Positions 31,665 through 39,410 of a DNA stretch of 42,169 nt are shown piece by piece (within the stretch, counting starts at the first letter, position 1; every line of letters begins with the position of its first letter). The notes under the pieces are model-generated. The model made no database searches. It was given only the letters and a program-made list of their open reading frames with translations, and was not told the DNA's origin. Source of the DNA: Candidatus Rokubacteria bacterium 13_1_40CM_69_27 (lineage in GTDB: Bacteria > Methylomirabilota > Methylomirabilia > Rokubacteriales > CSP1-6); the NCBI GenBank assembly GCA_001917535.1, contig MNEF01000053.1, positions 1-42,169 on the forward strand. The letters are read 5' to 3'. A program made the translations under genes and the position numbers.

Positions 31665-33338
31665 ATGAGTCGATCCCTCACCCGCGCGCCGGCGGCGCCC
31701 TGGACGCGGCTGGTCCAGGGCGAGTTGCTGGTGACGGCGATCGCGGCGGCCGTCCTGCTGCTTCTCGGGATCTTCATCGTCTGGCCGATGGTGAAGGTGT
31801 TGTGGATGAGCGTGCTCGGCCCGGCCGGCCTGACGCTGGGCCACTACCGGGAGTTCGTCAGCACCTGGCGCCTGTTCCGGATCCTCCTCAACAGCCTGGC
31901 GGTGGCGGCGGTCTCGACCGTCCTCACCGTCCTGCTAGCCCTCGTGCTCGCCTACGCGGTGACGCGGACGACCATACCCGGCAAGCGGTTCGTGTCGCTG
32001 ATGAGCCTGCTGCCGCTGATCTCCCCGCCGTTCCTCGTCTCGCTGGCCTTCATCCTGCTCTTCGGCCGGAACGGCGTGGTGACGCGGTGGCTGGGGCTCG
32101 GCTGGTCGATCTACGGCTTTCACGGCATCGTCATGGCCCAGGTGTTCTCGTTCCTGCCCCAGGCCTACATCCTGCTGGCCAACGTTCTGGGGAACATCGA
32201 CACTGCGCTGGAAGAGGCCGCCGAGAATCTGGGGGCGGGTCCGCTGACGACGCTCTGGCGCGTGACCCTGGCGCTGGCCCGGCCGGGCCTGGCTTCGGCG
32301 GCGCTGATCGTCTTCATCCTCTGCATGACCGACTTCGGCAACCCCATCCTCGTCGGCGGCCGCTACAACGTGCTGGCGACGGAGATCTACTCCGAGGTCA
32401 TCGGGCTGAACGACTTCGCCTCGGCGGCGACCATGAGCGTCGTCCTCATCGTGCCGTGCCTGATCGCGTACCTCCTCAACGCCTACTGGGTCGGGGCGAC
32501 GTCCTACGTGACGGTCTCGGCGAGCGCGAGCACGGGGGCGCGGCCCACCCCCGCGCTCGTCCGCTGGCCGCTCTTCCTCCTCTCCGGTGGGATCGCGCTG
32601 TTCATCGCCGTCATCTACGGACTCATCCCCCTCGGCTCCTTCGTGCGGCTCTGGGGGAGTGACTGGTCGCTCGCGCTCACGCATTACGCCTTCAAGTCCA
32701 CCGCGGAGGGCGCCTGGCCCGTCTGGAACAGCGTCAAGCTGGCCGCCGTCTCCGGCGTGGTCGGCACCGCGCTGGCGCTGGTCACCGCCTACGTGATCGA
32801 GCGCAAGCGCCCCCCGGGCGCGCGGGCCATCGAGTTCCTGAGCCTGCTGCCGGCGGCGCTGCCGGGGACCGTCATCGGGGTCGGGTACATCCTCGCCTTC
32901 AACGTGCCGCCGCTCTCTCTCACGGGCACCCTCAGCATTCTGGTATCGAGCGTGGTTTTCTGGAAGTTCCCCGTCGCGGTGCTGGCCGGCATCAACGCGC
33001 TCAAGCAGATCGACCCCGCCATCGAGGAGGCGGCGGTGAGCCTGGGGGCCGGCAGCGTGCGCACCTTCGGCCGTGTCGTGCTGCCGCTGCTCACCGGCAC
33101 CGCCTTCTCGATCTTCGTCTACTTCTTCATCAACGGGATGGTCACCGTGAGCGCGGTGATCTTCCTCATCTACCCCGGCTTCAACCTGGGCTCGGTGGCG
33201 ATCCTCAACCAGGTCGAGAACGGCTACCCCGGGGTGGCCTGCGCGCTCGGCACCATCATCCTCGGCATCGTCATCGGCACGATCCTGCTCCTCCGCGCCC
33301 TGGTCGGCGGCGAGCGGGTGGCGATTCTGAAGACCTGA
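31665..33338 (+). CDS. Fused ABC importer permease (FbpB/PhnUV type)
   Basis: 557 aa with two binding-protein-dependent permease domains in one chain (about residues 60-270 and 330-550). Each has the EAA loop that contacts the ATPase: EEAAENLGAG in the first and EEAAVSLGAG in the second. This is the design of Fe(III) (FbpB) and some 2-aminoethylphosphonate permeases. It is in one operon with the binding protein and ATPase. Start at ATG 31665. Confidence 0.93.
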   Translation: MSRSLTRAPAAPWTRLVQGELLVTAIAAAVLLLLGIFIVWPMVKVLWMSVLGPAGLTLGHYREFVSTWRLFRILLNSLAVAAVSTVLTVLLALVLAYAVTRTTIPGKRFVSLMSLLPLISPPFLVSLAFILLFGRNGVVTRWLGLGWSIYGFHGIVMAQVFSFLPQAYILLANVLGNIDTALEEAAENLGAGPLTTLWRVTLALARPGLASAALIVFILCMTDFGNPILVGGRYNVLATEIYSEVIGLNDFASAATMSVVLIVPCLIAYLLNAYWVGATSYVTVSASASTGARPTPALVRWPLFLLSGGIALFIAVIYGLIPLGSFVRLWGSDWSLALTHYAFKSTAEGAWPVWNSVKLAAVSGVVGTALALVTAYVIERKRPPGARAIEFLSLLPAALPGTVIGVGYILAFNVPPLSLTGTLSILVSSVVFWKFPVAVLAGINALKQIDPAIEEAAVSLGAGSVRTFGRVVLPLLTGTAFSIFVYFFINGMVTVSAVIFLIYPGFNLGSVAILNQVENGYPGVACALGTIILGIVIGTILLLRALVGGERVAILKT

Positions 33339-33363
33339 GAGGACGGCGAAAGGAGAACGGCTC

Positions 33364-34374
33364 ATGCGGCGAACTGTGGGGCTCCTGGTCGGGCTGGCGG
33401 TCCTGTCGGGGCTGCCCCCCGTCGGAGGAGAGGCCGCCGAGGAGCGGCTCGTGATCTACACCGCCTACGAGGAGAACGAGCTGAAGGACTTCTGGGAGCA
33501 GTTCAAGAAGGATGTGCCCGATCTGGCGGCGAAGGCATCGTACATCCGCGGATCAACCGGACCAACGATGGCACGGATTGAAGCGGAACGAGCCAACCCC
33601 CAGGCCGATGTCATATGGGGCGTCTTCAACGACTACCTGACCGGGGCCGCCCGCAAGGGGCTGCTGGAGCCCTACGCCGCCAAGGACTCCGACAAGATCG
33701 GGGCGCGCTTCAAGCACCCGGACAACATGTGGCAGGGGGTGACGCTCCTCACCGTGGCCTTCGCCGTCAACCAGAAGAAGATGGCGGAGCTGAAGCTTCC
33801 GGCGCCCAAGTCGTGGGCCGACCTCATCGATTCCCGCTACCGCGGCCACATCGTGATGTCCAACCCGTCCACGTCGGGCACCGCCTACCTCCTGCTGGCG
33901 AGCCACGCCACCCGGCTCGGCGAGGACCGGATGTGGCAGTACTACGACGCGCTCGACAAGAACCTGTCGCAGGTGACCAAGTCGGGCGGCGCGCCGGGGC
34001 GCATGGCCGCCTCGGGCGAAACGCCGATCGGCATCGCGCTCGCCTACGAGGTGGAGGTCGCCCGCAAGCAGGGGGCGCCCATCGACGTCATCCATCCCTC
34101 CGACGGCGTGGCCTGGACATTCGAGGGCAACGCGCTGGTGAAGGGCGCCAAGAATCCGCAGAACGCCCGGCGCTTCCTCGACTGGGCGATCTCCCGGTCG
34201 GCGATGGGCGCCTACGCCACCTGGCGGGGCCCGGGCCTCACCCGCACCGACGTCCCCGTGAGCGGCCCGAAGATCACGGAGATGAACCTCATCAACCTCG
34301 ATTTCGTGAAGGTCGGCGATCCCGAATACAAGGACCGACTCGTCAAGACGTGGCTGGGGAAGTACTCGCGCTGA
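33364..34374 (+). CDS. Periplasmic substrate-binding protein of the ABC importer
   Basis: 336 aa with signal peptide (residues 1-24, ending GGEAAEE). The mature start ERLVIYTAYEENEL and the ADVIWGVFNDYLTGAARKGLLEPY region place it in the FutA/AfuA/AEP-binding cluster of solute-binding proteins. The paired C-terminal tyrosines that bind iron in FbpA are not obvious, so iron is not certain; an organic anion or phosphonate is possible. AAGGAG lies upstream of ATG 33364. Confidence 0.88.
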   Translation: MRRTVGLLVGLAVLSGLPPVGGEAAEERLVIYTAYEENELKDFWEQFKKDVPDLAAKASYIRGSTGPTMARIEAERANPQADVIWGVFNDYLTGAARKGLLEPYAAKDSDKIGARFKHPDNMWQGVTLLTVAFAVNQKKMAELKLPAPKSWADLIDSRYRGHIVMSNPSTSGTAYLLLASHATRLGEDRMWQYYDALDKNLSQVTKSGGAPGRMAASGETPIGIALAYEVEVARKQGAPIDVIHPSDGVAWTFEGNALVKGAKNPQNARRFLDWAISRSAMGAYATWRGPGLTRTDVPVSGPKITEMNLINLDFVKVGDPEYKDRLVKTWLGKYSR

Positions 34375-34375
34375 C

Positions 34376-35464
34376 ATGAAGATCACGCTCCGCGGCCTGA
34401 GCAAGCGCTTCGGCTCGGCGGTGGCGGTGGACGGGCTCTCCCTGGAGGTCCGCGAGGGCGAGCTCGTCTCGCTGGTGGGCGGCTCGGGCTGCGGCAAGAC
34501 GACGACACTGCGCATGATCGCCGGCTTCGAGGCGCCGGATGCCGGAGAGATCTGGTTCGACGATCGCCTGATCGGTGGCGTGCCGCCCCGCCAGCGCGGC
34601 CTGGGCATCGTCTTCCAGTCGTACGCCCTCTTCCCGACCATGACGGTGGCCGAGAACATCGCCTTCGGCCTGCGGGTGGCGCGGTGGCCCGAGGTGGGGA
34701 TCCGCGAGCGCGTCGGCGAGATGATCGAGCTCATGAAGCTGGGCGGGCTGGAGCGCCGCTACGCGAACCAGCTCTCGGGCGGCCAGCAGCAGCGGGTGGC
34801 CCTGGCCCGGGCGCTGGCCCGCAAGCCCCCCGCGCTCCTGCTGGACGAGCCTCTGTCGGCGCTCGACGCCAAGATCCGGCTGCGGCTGCGCGGCGAGATC
34901 CGCAAGATCCAGCAGGACCTCGGCATCACGACCGTCTACGTCACCCACGACCAGGAAGAGGCGCTGTCCATCGCCGACCGCATCGCGGTCATGCGCGACG
35001 GCCGGATCGAGCAGATCGGCGCGCCGGAGCAGATCTACGCGGCGCCCCGCACCGACTTCGTCGCCGATTTCATCGGCATCTCCAATCTCCTGCCCTGCCG
35101 CGTGGTCTCCGCGGCCCAGGGGGCGGTGGAGTGGGAAGGGGAGCGGCTGCGGGCCCGGCTCCCGGGCCGGACCGACGGCGAGCGGGTGATGCTCTCGGTG
35201 CGGCCCGAGAAGCTTCACCTCCTGGCCGGGGGCGCCTCCGGGAGCGAGGCCAATCGTCTCGAGGGCGTGGTGGAGGTCATCACGTTCCTCGGCCCGGTCG
35301 TGCGCGTGGAGGTGACGGTCCACGGGCGTCCGCTCTGGGTGGACATTCCCCACGCCGGGGCTCGGGCGCTCGAGCGCAGGAAGCCCGTGACCCTCGCGTT
35401 CGCGGCCGACGACGCGGTCATCCTGGCGCCGTCCGATCCCGGAAGAGACGCGATCGCGCGATGA
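34376..35464 (+). CDS. ABC importer ATPase with TOBE domain
   Basis: 362 aa. Walker A GGSGCGKTT, Q-loop FQSYALFP, signature LSGGQQQR, Walker B LLLDEPLSALD, switch His in VTHDQEEA, and a C-terminal TOBE-like region (about 240-355). It belongs to the CUT1/FbpC/PotA group. It starts one base after the binding protein stop. Its stop overlaps the start of a truncated SDR frame (ATGA). Confidence 0.95.
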   Translation: MKITLRGLSKRFGSAVAVDGLSLEVREGELVSLVGGSGCGKTTTLRMIAGFEAPDAGEIWFDDRLIGGVPPRQRGLGIVFQSYALFPTMTVAENIAFGLRVARWPEVGIRERVGEMIELMKLGGLERRYANQLSGGQQQRVALARALARKPPALLLDEPLSALDAKIRLRLRGEIRKIQQDLGITTVYVTHDQEEALSIADRIAVMRDGRIEQIGAPEQIYAAPRTDFVADFIGISNLLPCRVVSAAQGAVEWEGERLRARLPGRTDGERVMLSVRPEKLHLLAGGASGSEANRLEGVVEVITFLGPVVRVEVTVHGRPLWVDIPHAGARALERRKPVTLAFAADDAVILAPSDPGRDAIAR

Positions 35465-35517
35465 CGCTTCAAGGACGCGCCGCCCTGGTCACCGGCGCCA
35501 TCACGACGCTTTCCTGA
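35461..35517 (+). pseudogene. 18-codon remnant of an SDR dehydrogenase gene
   Basis: ATG 35461 overlaps the ATPase stop and encodes MTLQGRAALVTGAITTLS. The first 13 residues are the typical first strand and glycine-turn of a classical SDR (x-L-x-G-R-x-A-L-V-T-G-A). The frame then breaks off at about 35499, exactly where the convergent DJ-1-like gene ends. It is best read as a gene truncated by a deletion or rearrangement, with the operon once carrying a second SDR. Confidence 0.6.
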
Positions 35518-35979
35518 GCTCGATGTAACGGGCGGTCTCGTCGGCCACCGCGCGGCCCACGAGCATTTCGACGACGTACAGCGCCATGTCCAGGCCGGAG
35601 GCCACGCCGGCCGACGTGATGATCCCGTCGTCCACCACACGCACGTCGCGCTCGACCTTCGCGCCCTTGTCCAGCGATTCGAGGAGCTCGAGGGCGCCCC
35701 AGTGCGTGGTCGCCCGGCGGCCGTCCAGGAGGCCGGCCTGTGCCAGCAGGAGGGCGCCGGTGCAGACCGAGGTCACCTTGAGAGCGCTGGCGGCGATCCG
35801 GCGGATCCAGCCGAGCGTCGGCTCGTCGTGCAGGAGGGTGCGGGTCCCGAAGCCGCCCGGCACGACCAGCAGGTCGATCGGGGGCGCCTCGGGGTGCGTG
35901 AGAAGACCTCGAACGGTCCCGCGAAATCCAGCACCTCGACGTCGTCGAAGACCAGGATGCCGACATTCCACTTGTCCAT
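35501..35979 (-). pseudogene. DJ-1/PfpI-family protein, frameshifted and internally deleted
   Basis: ATG 35979 starts a good DJ-1/PfpI N-terminus (WNVGILVFDDVEVLDFAGPF) with AGGAGGATC upstream. The frame then shifts near 35895. The following part, in another frame, has the rest of the fold: IDLLVVPGGFGTR, SVCTGALLLAQAGLLDGRRA with the nucleophile Cys, TTHWGALELLE, and an end at 35501. Homologues normally have some 30-35 residues between FEVFS and the LVVPGG strand; here there are only about ten. So both a deletion and a frameshift are likely, and the product is not expected to be functional. Confidence 0.72.
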
Positions 35980-35991
35980 GGCCGATCCTCC

Positions 35992-36528
35992 TCATGCCTG
36001 GTGGGCGGCGGCGTACTGGAGCAGGGTGACCTTGGAGACCGATTCGGTGATCTCGCCCTCCAACGCCATGCGGAGGGCCTCGTCGAGTGCCACGATCCGG
36101 CGCTCCATGAACTCGTCGGCGTCGGCGGGCAGCGGATCGGGCGTGAGGCCCCAGGCCGCGTAGCAGTAGGCGATCTCGTCGAGATAGGCGTTCGACGGGT
36201 AGAAGCGGGTGAGCAAGACACAACGCTCGGCGCGGTAGCCGCCCTCCTCGCGCAGCTCGCGCTGGGCGGCGGCCAGGGGATCTTCCCCGGGCCGAGCGCC
36301 GCCTCCCGGCAGCTCCCAGGAGAGCTCTCGCTGCAGGTGGCGGTACTGGCGCACGAGGAGCACGCGCTGGTCGTCCAGGAAGGGCAGGACGCCGACGGTG
36401 ATTCCCACCGCCAGCACGGGATAGACGACCTCGCGTCCGTCGGGCAACCGCCAGGCGTCCTCGCGCAGGGTGAGATGCCCGCGTGTGTAGCGCGGGGACG
36501 AGGCCAGGTAGGTCCACGGCCCGTTCAT
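35992..36528 (-). CDS. NUDIX hydrolase (ADP-ribose pyrophosphatase-like)
   Basis: 178 aa. The NUDIX box G-x5-E-x7-R-E-L-x-E-E-x-G reads GARPGEDPLAAAQRELREEG around residues 84-103. The preceding VLLVRQYRHLQRELSWELPG is typical of ADP-ribose/ADP-sugar pyrophosphatases. ATG 36528 was preferred because TATACT lies exactly seven bases upstream, as for a leaderless mRNA; a longer frame starts at 36549. It precedes the DJ-1-like pseudogene by 12 bases. Confidence 0.92.
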   Translation of the reverse strand: MNGPWTYLASSPRYTRGHLTLREDAWRLPDGREVVYPVLAVGITVGVLPFLDDQRVLLVRQYRHLQRELSWELPGGGARPGEDPLAAAQRELREEGGYRAERCVLLTRFYPSNAYLDEIAYCYAAWGLTPDPLPADADEFMERRIVALDEALRMALEGEITESVSKVTLLQYAAAHQA

Positions 36529-36535
36529 CGCGCGC

Positions 36536-36541
36536 AGTATA
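36536..36541 (-). promoter_or_regulatory. -10 element of the NUDIX gene (leaderless type)
   Basis: TATACT on the minus strand, seven bases before ATG 36528. A matching -35 is not seen; the place where it would lie is next to the 18-bp direct repeat at the left edge of the insertion sequence. Confidence 0.45.
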
Positions 36542-36559
36542 GCCCACACACCTCCCTCG

Positions 36560-36577
36560 ACCTTCCGCGGCCGGCGT
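36560..36577 (+). repeat. Left flanking direct repeat of the insertion sequence
   Basis: ACCTTCCGCGGCCGGCGT, found again unchanged at 38023-38040 on the other side of the element. It is probably the target-site duplication, although 18 bp is long. Confidence 0.75.
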
Positions 36578-38022
36578 GTCGCTGGTCAATGAAAATGTCA
36601 CCCCTTACTGCTACGTGAAAATGTCACCCCGGGGCGTTGTTCACGGCGTCGGCACTCCCGGTCCTTGGCGATGACCCAGGGGTGAGTGGGCAACGGGCGG
36701 CGGCCAGTGTGAGTGTTCGCGGCCAACCGCGGCAGGCGTAGGGGGAGCCTGGGCGGCACGCGGGGCCGCGGTGGGCGCCGATCACCGCTGGGCGCCCGCC
36801 GTGGTTTGAGAATGAAGCTCGGGCCCGGCGATGGAGCCACGCCGCAGACGACGCCGTCGTGCAGCACGACGAGGCGGCCGTCGAGGAGTTCGCGGACGTC
36901 GACGCGGACACGCGCATAGGAGCGGCCGCCCTGCAGTTGCACCCAGCGCGGCCCGAGCTGCACGGTGTTGTCGCGCGCGACCACGCGCTGGTAGCGGCAG
37001 CCGAGCAGCAGCGGCAGGTCGCGCGGCGGGCGACGCCAGGCCGCGGCGGTCGAGGCCGGGGGCTTGCCGAAGCGACGATTGAAGTCGGCGATGAACTCGG
37101 GCAAGTAGGCCTGGGCTGCCTCGACGGTGGCGATGCGACGCAAGCGCAGTTCGCTGACGAGGCGATCCTGCAAGGTGGCCCACAGCCGCTCGACGCGTCC
37201 CTTGGCTTGCGGCGAGTGCGCGGCGATATAGCCAACGCCGACGTCCTGGAGCATGCGGCCGAGATGCGTCGGGTGCTGGGAGCCCGCCAGCTGTTCCTCG
37301 AGTGACCAATGGGGATCGTTGCGCACGAGGAGATTGAGGCGATCGCCGTAGACGGCCAGGGGGAGGCCGGGCCCTGTGAAGAGCTGGTGAAACAGCGTCA
37401 TGTAGCCGTGGACGTCTTCCGCGGGACGGAACTGCAAAGCGAGAATCTCCGTCGTGGCGTCATCCACGGCTCCGAGGAGGGTGAGCTCGGGGCCGCGGGC
37501 CTCCAGCCACGCGAACGGACTGCCGTCGATCTGGACCAGGGCCCCCCGCGCGGCTTCCGGTGGGCGACGGCGCCGCGCGCGCGGCGCGCGCCGGGCGCGC
37601 TGAGGCGGCAGGCCCAGCTCACGCCGGATACGCCGGACGGACTCGCGTCCGATGGCCAGGCCGGCCTCCTCGCGGAGCTTCTCGGTCAGGTGTGTGTCGT
37701 TGAAGCCGACGTACACCGTTTTCATCAAGCGGCCCACCGGCTCGCGCACAGCCGCCGGCAACCGTCGCGGCGACGGTCGGCCGCGATTGGCGTGCCGCAG
37801 CGCCGCGGCGCCGCCGGCCTGGAACCGGCGCTTGAGCCGCTGGAGCTGTCGAACGCTCAGTCGGAGCGCGGTCGCCGCTTGGCGATTGGTGATCCGTCCC
37901 GCACCGAGGGCTTTCAGCAACCCGGGCCGATGCAATTCCTTCCGGCTCAACGTAAAAGTCTCCATGAGGGGATGACACTTTCACGTGGCAGTTACCCCAT
38001 GACATTTTCATGTAGCACCAGC
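36578..38022 (-). mobile_element. ISNCY-like insertion sequence
   Basis: About 1.44 kb. Ends carry imperfect inverted repeats: left 36589-36630 and right 37968-38011 (reverse) both begin ATGAAAATGTCA and continue through TACGTGAAAATGTCA or its variant. Each end therefore holds the TGAAAATGTCA box twice, likely transposase binding sites. Outside these, GCTGGT (36581-36586) and ACCAGC (38017-38022) extend the symmetry. A full-length transposase is encoded. Identical 18-bp direct repeats flank the element, so insertion is probably recent. Confidence 0.85.
36598..37965 (-). CDS. ISNCY-type DDE transposase
   Basis: 455 aa. N-terminal helix-turn-helix region (GRITNRQAATALRLSVRQLQ, residues 23-42), then an integrase-core domain. 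Likely catalytic residues are Asp147 (VQIDGSPFAW), Asp208 (VYGDRLN) and Glu259 (KGRVERLW). The block AVYGDRLNLLVRNDPHWSLE and the IAAHSPQAKGRVERLWATLQ block are typical of the ISNCY group. The basic, proline-rich C-terminal tail runs into the left terminal repeat. No frameshift or internal stop, so it may be active. Confidence 0.92.
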   Translation of the reverse strand: METFTLSRKELHRPGLLKALGAGRITNRQAATALRLSVRQLQRLKRRFQAGGAAALRHANRGRPSPRRLPAAVREPVGRLMKTVYVGFNDTHLTEKLREEAGLAIGRESVRRIRRELGLPPQRARRAPRARRRRPPEAARGALVQIDGSPFAWLEARGPELTLLGAVDDATTEILALQFRPAEDVHGYMTLFHQLFTGPGLPLAVYGDRLNLLVRNDPHWSLEEQLAGSQHPTHLGRMLQDVGVGYIAAHSPQAKGRVERLWATLQDRLVSELRLRRIATVEAAQAYLPEFIADFNRRFGKPPASTAAAWRRPPRDLPLLLGCRYQRVVARDNTVQLGPRWVQLQGGRSYARVRVDVRELLDGRLVVLHDGVVCGVAPSPGPSFILKPRRAPSGDRRPPRPRVPPRLPLRLPRLAANTHTGRRPLPTHPWVIAKDRECRRREQRPGVTFSRSSKG

Positions 38023-38040
38023 ACCTTCCGCGGCCGGCGT
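38023..38040 (+). repeat. Right flanking direct repeat of the insertion sequence
   Basis: Exact second copy of 36560-36577. Its last base is the first T of the TTGACA element of the following promoter, so insertion left that promoter intact. Confidence 0.75.
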
Positions 38041-38068
38041 TGACACCCGCGAGGGCGGGTCCTATCGT
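38040..38068 (+). promoter_or_regulatory. Housekeeping-type promoter next to the insertion sequence
   Basis: TTGACA (38040-38045), 17 bases, TATCGT (38063-38068). AAGGGG (38069-38074) is a ribosome-binding site for ATG 38081. This is the best promoter match in the window and would drive the rightward genes from 38081. Confidence 0.65.
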
Positions 38069-38080
38069 AAGGGGCACGTC

Positions 38081-38311
38081 ATGTCCCGGGAGCCCCATGT
38101 GGACACGCTGATGAAAAAGCTGGTACGGACGATCGAGGTGTCGCTGGCCGCCGCGGACGCGGCCCGCGATGCGGTGCAGGAGATCATCAAGCGCGGTGCC
38201 GACACGGGGATCTTCTTCGCGGGCGCGAAGGGACGTGGCAACCCTTCGCCCGACCTGACGGCGCAAGACAAGGAGTTCCTCCGCGCGGTGTCCATCCGGC
38301 CCGATCGCTGA
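38081..38311 (+). CDS. Small hypothetical protein (76 aa)
   Basis: Not recognised. The first half is predicted helical with alternating charged and small residues (TLMKKLVRTIEVSLAAADAA, then RDAVQEIIKRGAD); the second half has GIFFAGAKGRG and a charged end. No signal peptide or membrane helix. It has a good promoter and ribosome site and is followed five bases later by the TRASH-like gene, so it is likely expressed. Confidence 0.65.
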   Translation: MSREPHVDTLMKKLVRTIEVSLAAADAARDAVQEIIKRGADTGIFFAGAKGRGNPSPDLTAQDKEFLRAVSIRPDR

Positions 38312-38316
38312 GCGCG

Positions 38317-38562
38317 ATGAAGATCGCCCTGCTCCTCCTGTGGGTTGTGGTGGTGACCGCCCTCCTGCTGCCGCTGCTGCGGCGCGCCCTGGCCCCGCCC
38401 CCGCGCCGGCCCGCCGCGCTGCGGGACGAGCTGGTCAAGGATCCCGTGTGCCAGACCTACGTGGTGCGCTCGCGCGCCGTCCGCGCGCTGGCCCGGGGTG
38501 AGCCCGTCTACTTCTGCAGCGACGACTGCGCCCGCCGATACGCGGCTCAGCTCGGAGGATGA
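38317..38562 (+). CDS. Membrane-anchored TRASH/YHS-like metal-binding protein
   Basis: 81 aa. An N-terminal helix (residues 3-20, ALLLLWVVVVTALLLPLL) and a short cytoplasmic or periplasmic domain with KDPVCQTYV, then PVYFCSDDCARRY. The spacing of the three cysteines (C, then C-S-x-x-C) and the DPVC start is that of small YHS/TRASH zinc-binding or copper-sensing domains (PP0621-like). Role unknown; may bind a metal. The stop overlaps the next ATG. Confidence 0.75.
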   Translation: MKIALLLLWVVVVTALLLPLLRRALAPPPRRPAALRDELVKDPVCQTYVVRSRAVRALARGEPVYFCSDDCARRYAAQLGG

Positions 38563-39410
38563 CGGCGCTCCACCCGGATCCCTATCGCGACGTCGACGCC
38601 CAGCCCGATCCCATCCGCTTCGCCGAGTCGCTCGAGGAGCGCGGGCGCACGCCAAGCCAGGTCCGGCTGCGCCAGCGGTTCCTCCGCTTCATGCCCGTGC
38701 GGCCCGGCCACGCCGTGCTGGAGGTCGGCTGCGGCACCGGGGTCGTCCTCCGCGACCTGGCGGCGCGCGTCGGTCCCCGCGGCCGCGTCGCCGGCGTGGA
38801 TCAGAGCCGGTGGCTGGTGCGCGCCGCCGCCGGGATCCTGCGCCGCCATCCGCTCCGCCGCCGGATCGCCCTGCGCGTCGCCGCCGGCGGGCGGCTGCCG
38901 TTCGCGGCGGACCGCTTCGACGCGACGCTGGCGGTGACGCTGCTGCTGCACGTGGCCCAGCCGCTCGAGGTCGTGAAGGAGATGGCGCGGGTCACCCGGC
39001 CGGGCGGCCTCGTCGCCGTGCAAGACCAGGACTTCGGCACCGTCGCCGTGACCCATCCCGATCGCGCCCTCACCGAGCGGATCATGGCCGGCGTCGCCGC
39101 CCGCCTGTACGAGGAGCCGTGGAGCGGTCGGCGGCTGCCCGGGCTCCTGCGCGCGGCCGGGCTCGAACGGGTGCGGCTCCTGACCGACGTGTACCAGGAC
39201 ACGACGCTGGAGCCGTACACGAAATCGTTCCTCGAGCGGCGGGCGGAGAACGCCGTGCGGTTCGGCCTGGTAGATGAGCGGACGGCCCAGGGCTGGCTCG
39301 ACGGGCTCACCGCTCTGGTCGCCCAGGAGGCCTTCGTGCTCACGATGAATTACTACGGCGCCGTCGGCGCGAAGGCGCCCGCCCCCCGGGGCCGACGGCG
39401 TCCCCGATGA
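38559..39410 (+). CDS. Class I SAM-dependent methyltransferase
   Basis: 283 aa. The SAM-binding site VLEVGCGTGVVLRDLAARVG (residues about 50-69), acidic residue at the end of strand two in VAGVDQSRW, and motif IV region ATLAVTLLLHVAQP match the UbiE/Methyltransf_11 group. Substrate not predictable. ATG 38559 overlaps the previous stop, and the stop overlaps the following gene (ATGA), so it belongs to one coupled operon. Confidence 0.87.
   Translation: MTALHPDPYRDVDAQPDPIRFAESLEERGRTPSQVRLRQRFLRFMPVRPGHAVLEVGCGTGVVLRDLAARVGPRGRVAGVDQSRWLVRAAAGILRRHPLRRRIALRVAAGGRLPFAADRFDATLAVTLLLHVAQPLEVVKEMARVTRPGGLVAVQDQDFGTVAVTHPDRALTERIMAGVAARLYEEPWSGRRLPGLLRAAGLERVRLLTDVYQDTTLEPYTKSFLERRAENAVRFGLVDERTAQGWLDGLTALVAQEAFVLTMNYYGAVGAKAPAPRGRRRPR

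Noticed and set aside
37968..38011. Start of a CRISPR-like repeat pair (TGAAAATGTCA boxes)
   Set aside because: The boxes occur only in the two ends of the insertion sequence in inverted orientation, so they are terminal repeats. No CRISPR array or cas gene is present in the window.
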